Below, in pieces: positions 52,301 through 59,790 of a stretch of 64,000 nucleotides of DNA; the first letter of the stretch is position 1; each line of letters begins with the position of its first letter. The stretch comes from Mesostigma viride (lineage: Eukaryota; Streptophyta; Mesostigmatophyceae; Mesostigmatales; Mesostigmataceae). The notes below the pieces were generated by a model. It was given only the letters and a program-made list of their open reading frames with translations. It had not been told where the DNA came from and searched no databases. The stretch lies in assembly GCA_009746045.1 (NCBI GenBank), contig RPFO01000670.1, forward strand, positions 1,201,954 through 1,265,953. The letters are read 5' to 3'. Both the position numbers and the translations under genes were made by a program.

Positions 52301-55300
52301 ATACTATACTATACTATACTATACTATACTATACTATGCGTATACTCTACGCCGGTGCCCACATATATGGGCGCTACATAGACGTGTGCCGAGGGGCAGG
52401 CAAGCCTGCAATGTGGAAGTGCGACTGCTGGGCACTGCCTGCCTTGCTGGCGGCAGCTCTATGAGAAGTTCAATAAACCGCTGAAAGCTGTGTCGGTGCC
52501 CCCTGCTCACCCCAGGGGTGGAAGCACGTCTATGGCTTTATGCCCGCATTAGACAAGCATTGTGAGGCCCTAGCGCATAGGTCCTTGTTTCACTGTTGCT
52601 AGAACGGGTCAGCAGATACAAATTCCGTTACACCAGCAGCTGCACTTGGCTGACACCAGTTTATCTCTTGCCCAAGATCCTGGTGCTAGTTCAAGGGAGT
52701 CACATGAAGGCCTGCATTCTTACTTGGCATGCGTGGGCCCCGTGTGCAAATGTCTACCCTGCAGGTGGATGGCAGCCTGCGGTGTCTGGGCAGCCCTTCT
52801 CAGATCAAGCACTGCTTCGGGCGTGCGCTACAGCTCGAGGTGTGTGAATATCACATCAAAGCCCAAGTATTATATTCTAGCAGTAGTCATTTACCGCTTC
52901 ATCACAAGGCCTAGGGCACCAGTGCAAACGACCACCATCAACCACAGAGCCTGGAGTAAACTGCTTAAATTGCAACATGATGGAATCGTAAGTGCAGAAA
53001 CATCTTTAGAATATCAGAAGTAGTAACTCTTATCTTTGGGTCTTGTGCTGCCTCTGCCTCGCTACCACCGGGCCCACCACCAAACCTTACAAGGCAGGCC
53101 AGGGGTGCAACAAGGGTCAGACATTTTTGTTCGTGCTCACAGGCTCAAGGATAGGAATCATCACGAGAAGCATGGTGGGGATGGCTGCCCCCTTCCACCC
53201 GTGTTTGCATGCCTGCCTTGGGGTGCTCACGCGTTGATCCCTCGGGCTCCATGTGTGGCAAGATACCCTCCCCCTACCTGTGCAAGGGCCCCACAACCAC
53301 CACCCACCGCCACTCTCACCACTGCCCCCCCCCCCCCATCGCAGCGACGCCCTTTCCCCCCCCATGCCAACAACTTCTTTTTCCCCTCGTTACAAAAAAC
53401 GGTGTCCCTTTCTGCAAATCCTCGTCCTTTCGTCCCAGGTCAAGCTGGCGCAACCCCCGGCAGAGGAGATCGAGGCCTTGTGTCGCCGGCTAGCGGACGC
53501 CGCGCTGGTGGGCCGGGTGGCCGGGTACAAGCCCTTTGACGCGTCCGCACAAGCCGAGGAGGACGAGGAGGAGGGCGCGGATGAGGCGAGGCGGCGACGA
53601 GCAGAACAGGAAGAACGGTCGGTGCGGGGGGGCCATCAGCACCGCCGCATGCTGAGCTCGAGCATGCTGGCCCTGGCAGGGGGGGATGACGAGAACCCGC
53701 TGGTGACGGCGGCGGGGGAGGCGCGGTTGCCGCTGTCATCATTCCGTGCGTTTGTGGACGGGTTGGCTAACGAGCCGGAGAGGGGGGTGATGCCAAGCGA
53801 GGCGTGGGAGGCACTGAGCAGCAGCCTGGCCGGCGCTGATGTGCTGGACAGCGATGGTGGGTGGATGGTTTTCCCTGACAGCAACGGTGAGGGGCTGAAA
53901 GGGGAAGTGTGTCAGACAGCAGCAGTGAGGGCCTAATGGGGAGGAGGGAGTTTGCCAGAGAGGGGTGGTGAGGCCTAGGGTGGGGGGGAAGGCCATTCCC
54001 TATCTTGTTAATCACTTTTGTATGCGTGTGCTACTCTAGGTGGCCTGTCGAGCGCAGTGCCGCATACTTGCAATCGGTGGCTGATGTTTCCTGCCACTGC
54101 ATGCTGCCATGCCATGCTGCTTGTTTGGGGCCAGGCACACGCTGCCTGGCACTGCCTGACAGTCACCCCACAAGCTGCCTCCTTGAGCCATTCAGAGGAT
54201 CTTTTCAAATCTGTCTTACTGCATCATAGGCTGAGGGGGCGTGCTGCAGCTGTCTTTCATGTGTTCATTCATGGTCGTCCTCATGTGTCCGACAAGCTTT
54301 GATAGTTTCCGCCAGCCAAGGAGTGAAAGCCCATGGTGGCGCCCAACCCATTACAATTCGTTCAAGTGGCCCGCCGGAGCGGCTGTACAATTTTTCCCAG
54401 TGAGCGCGCTGCCAAGTGTACTTGTGGACAAATTTTTAGGTGCTCCGTCACTTCGAGGTACTAAAAATTAGGCTACGGTACGAATTCAGCGAATTTCAGC
54501 GAATTTTCAGTCAAACCAAAGGAAGTGACGCCAACTACCAAAAAGTTTCCGTTACGAATTTTCAGCCCAACACTCGCGCAAAATGAAGTGACGGCAACTA
54601 GCAAAATGTTTCCGTTACGAATTTTCACTCCCACACGTTTGCACAAGAGGAAGTGACGGCAACTACCAAAAAGTTTCCGTTACGAATTTTCAGTCCCACA
54701 CTTCGCGCAAATTTTAGTAGGGCTGCACGCAAGCTACCTTTCAAAATTTTGCGCTAGTATGGAACGCATTTCATTCGTCTGGAGGAACGCTGCCCGCCAA
54801 CTACCCCCGTTCAGAATGTTCCGCCGAAATTTACTTGAGATTTGGAAATCTGAACGTGCGCGCAAATTTTAGTAGGGCTGCACGCAAGCTACCTTTCAAA
54901 ATTTTGCGCAAGTATGGAACGCAATTCATTCGTCCGGAGGAATGCTGCTCGTCAACTGCCCCCGTTCAGAAAGTTGCGCCGAACTTTACTTGAGATTTGG
55001 AAATCTGAACGTGCGGTTGGAGTTTCGCGGGGAAACCCAAGTTCCCCAAGTAATCCACCAATGACGCGCTTCGAACACTTGCCCGCTAAAACCTAAGCAG
55101 CCGCTCCGGCTGGCCACTTAAACGAAACTTGATGCCTGGCGTTTTGTCTCCCCGGCCCCATGCATGCCATGGAAAATGAAATAACTAACAAATTCTGTGG
55201 CTTCGGTGCATGTCATCTGGCCTATCGTCCTGCACGGTCTTGCAATTGATGGTTATGTTGTCCCCCAGCCAAGCACACGGCGCGCGTCCTGTGTGAGTCG

Positions 55301-57005
55301 TGGTGCACGGGCATAACCTTCTCTCGCTTCAAACACGCGGTGCTTAAGCTGTCGCCCGAGGCCACCGTGGCCGAGCGCAACGGCGCAGTCGTGCGCTGGC
55401 AGGTAGGCGCAAGTCCAGATAGTCCTCCGGGGTGCCTTTTCCACTGCCTCTTTCCACCACATAACCATTGTGATTCCTCGCGCTACAACTGCAGCATGCA
55501 CCAAGTCTCTATCTTGACTGTCTGCTGGCCGCTCCTGTTCATCAGGTAGCTGCGACCGTGACAGAGAACAACCTAGCGGGGAACCGTGCGTGGCTGCATG
55601 CAATGTTTTATCTGTCCATGGCTAAGAGAGTGGATCCCTCGCGTTGTGTCTATCTGCTTGCCCGGTGTGTTGTAGAGCCTTCTGGCCCAGTGGCGAATGT
55701 GCACCTTCTGGCCCAGTGTTCATATCCCTGCTAGCCAAGCTATCGTGGACGCGGCTGGGGGCCCTGCTTGCTGTCTCCACAGGACCCAGCCACCACATAT
55801 AGGACTGGGCCATTTGGGTTGGGAGGCCAACAGGCTGGCTGGCTTGTGGATGTCTCCTGTGACTGGACGCTTGTGGATGACTGGACACACCGCTTGCCTC
55901 CCCTTGCACGCGCATGCGGTGTCTCGGGTGCAGCTGCCGATGGGGAAGGACACAACGCTGGCGCGCGTGTTCGGCTTCCTGGAGGCCAACAAGTATGTGA
56001 AACGGTGTCATATCAGTATACCAAATGGAATCACCTATCTCATCTTAGTTGACTGGCATGCTCAAATGTCCATGTGATGGCGATGGCGGTACATGTTGCG
56101 GCCTCTTTTTGCGTATGTGCCTGTGACAGTGTTTTCCTGCGTTTGCTGAGTAGCGTGTGGAATCTACTGACATCGTACTCCTGACCGTGTCCCTCTCATC
56201 GTTCTCTATGGTATCGCTTCTGGTTTCATAGAGCCACAAGCATCACTCCTGCTGACCATAATGTCTTGGTTTTTTTTTGCTGGTGTCATTAGAGACATAA
56301 TGATGTTTTTGTTGGTATATTGAAGGTAGGGATTGCTAGTCTAGTGAATTGTACACCTCGCCTGACATGTCATCTGCGCGCGCTTCTAGCCCCGCAAGGT
56401 TTCGAGGTTTCAGGATCGCTGATGAGTTGGGTTGGGTGGCAGTTGGTTGTGATGCCAGCAACTGCCTTGCTCCATCTTTCAATCTTCGCGAAAATGGGGA
56501 CTATCTTTTTATGACTGCCTCCATGGTTGTCGAATGTCGAGTAAGTAAGTATTTGCGCGCCATGTGTGGGGGGTTGTCACGGAGTACTATGCTAATAACA
56601 CTAGACAGACTCGTCTGTATCATGCCCCAGGCCTAGCTGCATTAGATGGGGATATAATCCTCATCCGAGCTGTGTCAAACGGCTGTCAAACCTTTCAAGT
56701 TATGTTGAGATAGTATGTGAGATTGGTGTGGCTTTGAACATCGGAGCTCTCCTTGCCCCCAAGTTGTTTTTGCCATGGCTACTGTGCGGCTGGTAAAGAT
56801 GTGTTTCACACTGATTTGGCTTGCCAGTAAAAGATATCTAATTGCAAATCCTGTGCTTGGCATATGCACCTTTTGAATGCTACCTCGGAATTGCAGGGAA
56901 GTTATGGGTCTGGCAGAGTACAGCGTAGGGCAAACATCTCTTCAGACAATTTTCAACAGTTTCGCTCAACAGCAAGAGGGGGTGAACATGTTGCTTGAAG
57001 AGTAG
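18717..57005 (+). CDS. ABCA-subfamily full ABC transporter, 41 exons
   Basis: One gene of about 2,139 aa with the TMD1-NBD1-TMD2-NBD2 order of ABCA proteins, which move lipids across membranes using ATP. Substrate and membrane are not shown by the sequence. The length is normal for full ABCA members. NBD1: GHNGAGKT (611-618), Q-loop CPQQD, LSGGM (710-714), [10 protein letters not shown] (to 739), H766. NBD2: GHNGAGKT (1693-1700), CPQFD, LSGGN (1792-1796), [10 protein letters not shown] (to 1821), H1850. All catalytic motifs look intact. Each TMD is preceded by a large extracytosolic loop. Exon phases chain without a break from ATG 18717 to TAG 57003-57005 when exon 4 ends at 20639. Introns 8 and probably 32 use GC donors (GCAAGT). 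Exon details are in the block entries. The first ATG is the only in-frame one, although the open frame extends upstream. Confidence 0.92.
22318..22478 (+). repeat. 33-bp tandem repeat built from the exon 6 end and its donor
   Basis: Exon 6 ends AAGGGCGTGCTGGGCCTGCT followed by the donor GTGAGTGTAGAAC. The unit AAGGGCGTGCGCGGCCTGCT plus GTGAGTGTAGAAC then repeats about five times, each copy recreating a donor-like site (GTGAGT, GTGGGT, GTGCGT). The reading frame closes at once (TGA) if the first donor is skipped. Confidence 0.85.
22942..27823 (+). CDS. ABCA exons 7-12: TM2-TM6 of TMD1 and linker to NBD1
   Basis: Exons 22942-23002, 23383-23469, 24437-24669, 25487-25601, 26594-26683 and 27561-27823. 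They carry the ABCA hallmarks [13 protein letters not shown] before TM3, the paired TM3-TM4 hairpin, [22 protein letters not shown], and [19 protein letters not shown]. Exon 12 ends the domain with [16 protein letters not shown] and a charged linker of about 60 residues. Intron 8 starts GCAAGT, a GC-AG intron. Intron 9 (817 bases) holds nothing recognised. Intron 10 (992 bases) contains the CCCCA array. Intron 11 (877 bases) has no gene. Confidence 0.88.
23878..24000 (+). repeat. Degenerate ~20-bp tandem repeat in ABCA intron 8
   Basis: Variants of GTGTCCTGTACATCTGAG recur about six times with substitutions (TACATCTG, TATATGAG, CATATGAG). Noncoding. Confidence 0.6.
24127..24175. repeat. Short copy of the GTAAGTAA-type dispersed repeat
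   Basis: Begins GTAAGTAAGTACTGGCGTGCC and continues with a CACGGGGTGCTAT segment, like the longer copies at 56541, 57411 and 57698. Confidence 0.5.
26322..26591 (+). repeat. (CCCCA)n-type array forming the end of ABCA intron 10
   Basis: A mixture of CCCCCA, CCCCA and CCCA units runs for about 270 bases right up to the CAG acceptor of exon 11. It replaces the usual polypyrimidine tract. Confidence 0.95.
28503..33413 (+). CDS. ABCA exons 13-18: first nucleotide-binding domain
   Basis: Exons 28503-28615, 30209-30315, 30723-30785, 31528-31614, 32597-32880 and 33359-33413. In order they encode the A-loop region and EGQIFALLG, Walker A with [10 protein letters not shown], the Q-loop [26 protein letters not shown], then signature, Walker B and H-loop on the single 284-base exon 17, and [18 protein letters not shown] after it. 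All ATP-binding and hydrolysis residues are present. Intron 13 (1.6 kb) is mostly minisatellite; intron 16 (982 bases) has a short purine-rich array. Confidence 0.92.
28592..29756 (+). repeat. 26-bp minisatellite, ~43 copies, seeded on the exon 13 donor
   Basis: The last 24 bases of exon 13 (GGGGCAGATCTTTGCGCTGC then TG and G) and the donor GTAGGG form the first unit. The intron then repeats GGGTAGGGGCAAATCTTTGC plus GCTGCT, with a second variant carrying GACGTGTCTTTGCACTGCTG. A copy of the donor context CTGCTGGGTAGGG recurs in nearly every unit. The minus strand is open in all three frames, giving spurious proline-rich frames. Confidence 0.95.
30440..30512 (+). repeat. Tandem duplication in ABCA intron 14
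   Basis: The segment GTTGTATGGCCATAGTATAC plus TACTATA occurs twice, with a third partial copy of GTTGTATGGCCAT. Confidence 0.7.
32136..32252 (+). repeat. GGGATTGGA-type array in ABCA intron 16
   Basis: Units of 9-10 bases (GAAGGGATTG, GAGGGATTGG) are repeated about 11 times with substitutions. Purine-rich on the + strand. Confidence 0.8.
33428..33620 (+). repeat. 22-bp minisatellite in ABCA intron 18
   Basis: About nine copies of GTGTCATCTATTGGGTGTGC plus CC, alternating with a variant carrying CATCCTTTGGG. The array starts about 15 bases after the exon 18 donor but does not include the exon end. Confidence 0.9.
33621..34829. other. Remainder of ABCA intron 18
   Basis: About 1.2 kb with only short open frames and no recognised repeat or gene. 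Confidence 0.5.
34830..37635 (+). CDS. ABCA exons 19-22: inter-domain linker, first TM of TMD2 and second extracytosolic loop
   Basis: Exons 34830-34916, 35503-36315, 36545-36723 and 37239-37635. Exon 20 is the longest of the gene (271 codons). It holds the NBD1 regulatory tail ([16 protein letters not shown]), a Ser/Pro/Gly-rich linker of about 100 residues, and the next TM ([20 protein letters not shown]). Exons 21-22 encode a loop of roughly 230 residues with YGAAIF and [16 protein letters not shown], hallmarks of the second ABCA extracytosolic domain, and several NxS/T sites. Intron 19 ends in a C-run and a CA/CG tract; intron 21 carries a small MITE. Confidence 0.88.
36866..36951. mobile_element. 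86-bp MITE with pogo/Tc1-like inverted ends
   Basis: Ends CAGTCATTCACGCTTTAAG and, inverted, CAGCCATTCACGCCTTAAG. TA dinucleotides flank both sides (36864-36865 and 36952-36953), fitting a Tc1/mariner/pogo-type target duplication. No coding capacity. Confidence 0.7.
37960..43893 (+). CDS. ABCA exons 23-29: TMD2 helices and linker to NBD2
   Basis: Exons 37960-38151, 39556-39597, 40398-40494, 40926-41053, 41534-41638, 42400-42534 and 43513-43893. They encode the family run [77 protein letters not shown] and [15 protein letters not shown], then [10 protein letters not shown] and the pre-NBD2 linker ending [11 protein letters not shown]. Exon 29 adds about 70 Ala/Arg/Pro/Ser-rich residues before that linker. 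Introns 23 (1.4 kb), 24 (800 bases), 27 (761 bases) and 28 (978 bases) hold repeats listed separately; 22, 25 and 26 hold nothing recognised. Confidence 0.9.
38462..38594 (+). repeat. 27-bp minisatellite in ABCA intron 23
   Basis: Five copies of GCTGAGGATGAGGGCCTGGG plus GCAAAAG, with A/G variation at one site. Confidence 0.95.
38666..39368. mobile_element. ~0.7-kb nonautonomous DNA transposon with CAGTCATTC ends
   Basis: Left end CAGTCATTCCCGCTTTAAG; right end, inverted, CAGTCATTCCTGCGTTAAG. They match the ends of the 86-bp MITE at 36866. Two further CGTAACTTAACGCGGGAA segments (about 38710 and 39310) are internal copies of the end sequence. No transposase frame is visible. Confidence 0.65.
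42143..42388 (+). repeat. (CAC)n microsatellite ending at the exon 28 acceptor
   Basis: About 80 CAC units with one CTA interruption, ending 11 bases before the TGCAG acceptor of exon 28. Source of spurious poly-Thr, poly-His, poly-Pro, poly-Val and poly-Gly frames. Confidence 0.97.
42700..42875 (+). repeat. Degenerate GTGTTCCATCTGTCATCCTC repeat in ABCA intron 28
   Basis: Units of 17-25 bases built from CATCCTCTTTGTGTTCCATC recur about seven times. Noncoding. Confidence 0.75.
43894..44975. other. ABCA intron 29
   Basis: 1,082 bases, G-rich in the first half (several GGGGG runs on the + strand). No repeat array or gene recognised. Confidence 0.6.
44976..52839 (+). CDS. ABCA exons 30-37: second nucleotide-binding domain
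   Basis: Exons 44976-45084, 45836-45865, 46766-46845, 47745-47852, 48622-48772, 49687-49745, 50146-50220 and 52765-52839. Walker A is split: GHNGAG at the end of exon 30, [10 protein letters not shown] on the 30-base exon 31. Exon 33 has [19 protein letters not shown] and exon 34 the signature and Walker B. Exon 35 starts at [11 protein letters not shown], exon 36 has [20 protein letters not shown], and exon 37 [19 protein letters not shown]. Exon 32 could end at 46842 (GTGGCA) or 46845 (GCAAGT); the second gives a better fit. Introns 30-33 (751, 900, 899 and 769 bases) hold no gene; 34 and 36 hold large microsatellites. Confidence 0.9.
46024..46086 (+). repeat. 13-bp tandem repeat in ABCA intron 31
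   Basis: AGCAGCGTGATAA and variants (AACAGCGTGATAA, GCCGTGGGATAA) repeated about five times. Confidence 0.7.
48839..49112 (+). repeat. (ACACG)n microsatellite in ABCA intron 34
   Basis: About 54 units of ACACG with a few variants (ACGGC, ACACA). It lies between exons 34 and 35. Confidence 0.97.
49113..49206 (+). repeat. 20-bp minisatellite next to (ACACG)n
   Basis: Copies of CACACATGTATGATAAGCTC and CACATGTATGATAAGCACA alternate about five times. Confidence 0.85.
50521..52337 (+). repeat. Composite pentanucleotide tract, 1.8 kb, in ABCA intron 36
   Basis: A short TATAC-rich lead-in, then (ACTGT)n (about 50575-51046), about 60 bases of ACGAC/ACACG type, then (ACTAT)n (about 51115-52337) with a short block of ACCAT variants near 51710. 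Pentamers are open in all + frames, giving two spurious frames of about 670 codons. Confidence 0.97.
53439..57005 (+). CDS. ABCA exons 38-41: C-terminal regulatory region
   Basis: Exons 53439-53886, 55269-55402, 55934-55992 and 56897-57005. Exon 38 (149 codons) adds an acidic then Arg-rich, Ser-containing insertion absent from typical ABCA tails. Exon 39 has [26 protein letters not shown], and exon 40 [20 protein letters not shown]. Exon 41 has [20 protein letters not shown], matching the usual EYSVSQTTLEQVF motif, and ends MLLEE-stop. Intron 38 contains an inverted-repeat element; introns 39 (531 bases) and 40 (904 bases) hold nothing recognised apart from the GTAAGTAA-type repeat in intron 40. 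Confidence 0.9.
54357..55126. mobile_element. ~770-bp nonautonomous element with 29-base terminal inverted repeats
   Basis: Left end TTCGTTCAAGTGGCCCGCCG plus GAGCGGCTG; right end, inverted, TTCGTTTAAGTGGCCAGCCG plus GAGCGGCTG: 27 of 29 match. Inside are about four diverged copies of a ~70-base unit (GAAGTGACGGCAACTACCAA) and two copies of a ~165-base unit starting GCGCAAATTTTAGTAGGGCT. No transposase and no clear target duplication. It lies in ABCA intron 38. Confidence 0.8.
56541..56692. repeat. GTAAGTAA-type dispersed repeat, copy A
   Basis: Starts GTAAGTAAGTATTTGCGCGC and ends near ATCCTCATCCGAGCTGTGTC. Copies B (57411) and C (57698) share the CATGCCACGGAGTACTATGC and CCTCATCCGAGCTGT segments. 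Confidence 0.7.
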
Positions 57006-57410
57006 TGTGTACATGCACACCAGACGCACCTGAAGAGCAGGTCTACCGTGTCGCCACAAGCTTATCAAATGAGACAAGCTTATGTGTTAGTCTGGCGTAC
57101 ATGTTGCACGGGGCTAAAGTTTTTACTGTTGGAGGAAGATACAAACTTGTCTATTCGTACAGGAAAAGCCCACTGCACAGATTTGTCACCTGTTCTTTCT
57201 ATTATCAGTGCACATGTGCTCACGTACCTATGTCTAAAGGTTTCGGTGTGCTTTTCATCAGGAGTGCTCTTTTCTGACCCTTGGTAGTAAGTACGTGTGT
57301 GCAACACGTGGGAGATTATCATCTGGATAGGCCAACAGTGAATTTGAACTATGTACATGAATGGCATATAAATTTGTGAATGCGTCGATTGATGAGACAA
57401 CATGTCCTAA
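57006..57410. other. 3' flank of the ABCA gene
   Basis: AT-richer sequence after the stop, presumably 3' UTR and intergenic DNA. No repeat recognised until 57411. Confidence 0.5.
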
Positions 57411-57575
57411 GTAAGTAAGTACTTGCGTGTCATGCGCATGGGCATGCCACGGAGTCTACTACCTAGAACAAGAAATACACGAAAGTTAGAAATATCGTCT
57501 GCCTCATGCCCCAACCAGATAGTCACTAGATGGGAATATACTAATCCTCATCCGAGCTGTCCTGATATACTGTAA
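57411..57575. repeat. GTAAGTAA-type dispersed repeat, copy B
   Basis: GTAAGTAAGTACTTGCGTGT at the left, CATGCCACGGAGTCTACTAC in the middle, ATCCTCATCCGAGCTGTCCT at the right. About 160 bases, like copy A. Confidence 0.7.
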
Positions 57576-57857
57576 TGGCAGACTCGAGGCGGTAGTGTAG
57601 CGGCTAGCCCCAGGGGCAATATATAACCTCCACCTGCATGCGGACTTCTACCCTGGCTAGCTAGCAATGCCGGGCCGCGGGGCCCGTAGCGAGAAAACAG
57701 TAAGTAAATTTAAGTACTAGCGTGTCTTGCGCATGGGCATGCCACGGAGTACTATGCTAATTCATTAACAGCAAAAGCGCACACGCGCCACGGGGTACTA
57801 TGGTAATCTCATTAGAAAAAATAAATACACGAAAGTTAAAAATATCGTCTGCATCAT

Positions 57858-58756
57858 TAAAATTAAATTAAATTAAATTATAACATGCCTCCGTGGGGGG
57901 GTCATGTAGCACATATTCCATGATGGATGGGGTGGAGGAAGCCGCGTGATCGAACTATCCTACCTCTAAGCTATCTAGAAAATCCTAACTACACTACTCA
58001 TCAAAACGCCTGCTCCGCTTGGGGGGAGGTGGCTTGCCCACAGGGTCGGGCGTGTGTGCCTTGACAATCTTCTTCCACCGCGTCTTGTCCTGCATGGCAG
58101 TCCAAAGACGGGAGAGAGAGTGTTAATTAATTAGGAACATAACTCCGTTGGGAGTATATGTAGCACATAGCCCTGAGAAGGGGCATATGAGCCTATAATA
58201 CATTCTAAGCTACTTCCTGCAAGGGTGGGAATGTAAACAACACTTGCTCTAGGTGCACCAGGGCACCCGCACCCTCATGGTCTATCACGCTATGCCCGGG
58301 TAAGGGGGGAGCATGCCTGTGAGGGGGAAGATCATCATGGCTATATACAAGAGCGATGGCATGGCTTCTCAGCAGAGAGTGACTCCCTGCATGGGCACAA
58401 CATTACTAAATAAGGCTAGGCATCGTCTGGAGTGTGGCACATCATAGAGAGTGGATGCGGTGCTCAAACTGGGCTGGGACCACTAGGTCGTCCAGCAACA
58501 TCTGAACGTAGTTCGTGACAGGTTTCCCTACCCTTTTGGGAATGTCCTCGGGGCCAGGCCAGGTCAGAATGTGCCGCCCTGGCTGGCCAAGCCGCTGGGG
58601 GCCGGCCAGACCAAGGGTGGTGTCGACCTGGCTGGTGCGGGCAAGGTGTCCTACAAATGCTATCCTATGCTGCCTAATCTCGTCCGAATTAAACACGAGG
58701 CATGCCATGATACAAAGACTCTGATGATGGACGCTCGGAAAAAAACCTACGTTAAG
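57858..58756 (-). mobile_element. LINE copy 2, 5'-truncated, with 11-base target duplication
   Basis: Same family and strand as LINE copy 1, nearly identical over the 3' UTR and the end of the RT frame. GTCTGCATCAT flanks it at 57847-57857 and 58757-58767. The tail is TTTAATTTAATTTAATTTTA-like. It is itself interrupted at 58123-58445. The RT tail (about 58446-58750) keeps RQHRIAFVGHLART and continues in frame to QFEHRIHSL, without the two-base shift of copy 1. Confidence 0.85.
58123..58445 (-). mobile_element. Nested 323-bp insertion of the ORF1-element 3' end
   Basis: AGAGAGTG flanks it at 58115-58122 and 58446-58453; LINE copy 1 has this sequence once, uninterrupted. Read on the minus strand it matches about 13960-14271, ends in the hairpin (58143-58154) and a TTCCTAATTAATTAA tail. 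It is a 5'-truncated copy of the element at 12671-14275. Confidence 0.85.
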
Positions 58757-59379
58757 GTCTGCATCATGCCCCACCCATATAGTCACGGGGAGAAAACAGC
58801 TAGGAGCATACCCCACAGGAAGGTGCTTATCGATCGCAGATGGCAGCCCATTTCTCCTTGTCAATCATGCGGGCGCAGAGTACAGATAGTCCCAGAAGCC
58901 CTCCTCATTCAGATGTGTCACATATCAAGATGTGTCACATATATTTGTCGGGGTCGCACCGCATCGGTGTTGGGCGTGCGCAAGTTTGCCAGTGGTTTGC
59001 AATGGGACAAGGGGACCCTGCCATAGGAGGAGACCTGTGCATCTACCTCGTTGGCCAGTCCCCTTGGCATGCCGGGCCCGTACATCGGTATGTTCCTGGT
59101 CTGCGCACGCAGGCAAGATGGCTGGCAATTAAAGAGTAGGCGGCAGTGTCGGATGGTATATGGGTGGCAAGAAGGAGGTCGCAGCTAGTACGTAGAGCGC
59201 TCAGCCCGGATGCAGCGCTCTTGGTATAGCAGACGCCGAGGATGAGACGGAGTGCTAATTCTATCATCTCGAAATCAGCCCGAATTGAAGCCGGAGGCCA
59301 TGGCCCTAGCTCGCCCTGGCCGCAGGCCAGCCCCCCCCCTGAGCTCTGCCTCTTAGACACCACCCCAGTTCCCTTCCCC

Positions 59380-59790
59380 GCTTCCGGTCGCTTCAAGCTG
59401 CTAGGCAGCTGGCTCCCCGACTGCGAGGACGACATGACAACCCGGATTGGTATGGCCCGGGCACAGCTCCACGACCACCGTCGCAGGTGGAGCAACCCCG
59501 CCCCGCCCCGGACTGTCAAACTGACATGTGCACCTCTTCAAGGTCATCATCTTGACGATCCTGACCTATGGACAGAGCTGAGACGTGGACGCTGACACCG
59601 TCCGGAGGAGTTGGAGCAGCAACTCGACGGCGCGGTCACCAAGATGCTACCGCGTAGTGCGCTTAAGATTCCATTCAGCATGCACATTCGCCTTACGCAG
59701 TCACGTGTCTATTAATTAATTAATTAATGCACATTCGCCTTGAGGATTTGTATGCTGCTTTACCATACGCTTCCCATATTATTAGACGGA
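59380..59790 (+). pseudogene. Diverged LINE reverse transcriptase fragment
   Basis: GRFKLLGSWLPD aligns with FKLLGSWLPD of LINE copy 1, followed by RIGMARAQL, VIILTILTYG and, after a 47-base interruption, LEDLYAALPY where copy 1 has SSESLYHGMP. Frameshifts and stops are present. It lies on the + strand, opposite to copies 1 and 2. Confidence 0.65.
59680..59741 (+). mobile_element. Tail-only micro-insertion with 15-base target duplication
   Basis: ATGCACATTCGCCTT occurs at 59680-59694 and 59727-59741. The 32 bases between are ACGCAGTCACGTGTCT plus ATTAATTAATTAATTA. The insertion interrupts the RT fragment, which reads on after the second copy. Confidence 0.75.

Larger units (their letters stand above)
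57698..58800. repeat. GTAAGTAA-type dispersed repeat, copy C, interrupted by a LINE
   Basis: The left half (57698-57857) and right part (58757 to about 58800) match copies A and B. They are separated by LINE copy 2 flanked by GTCTGCATCAT. Confidence 0.7.

Noticed and set aside
50372-52484. Two + frames of about 670 codons with a five-residue period
   Set aside because: They are translations of ACTGT and ACTAT pentamers inside ABCA intron 36; all + frames are open.
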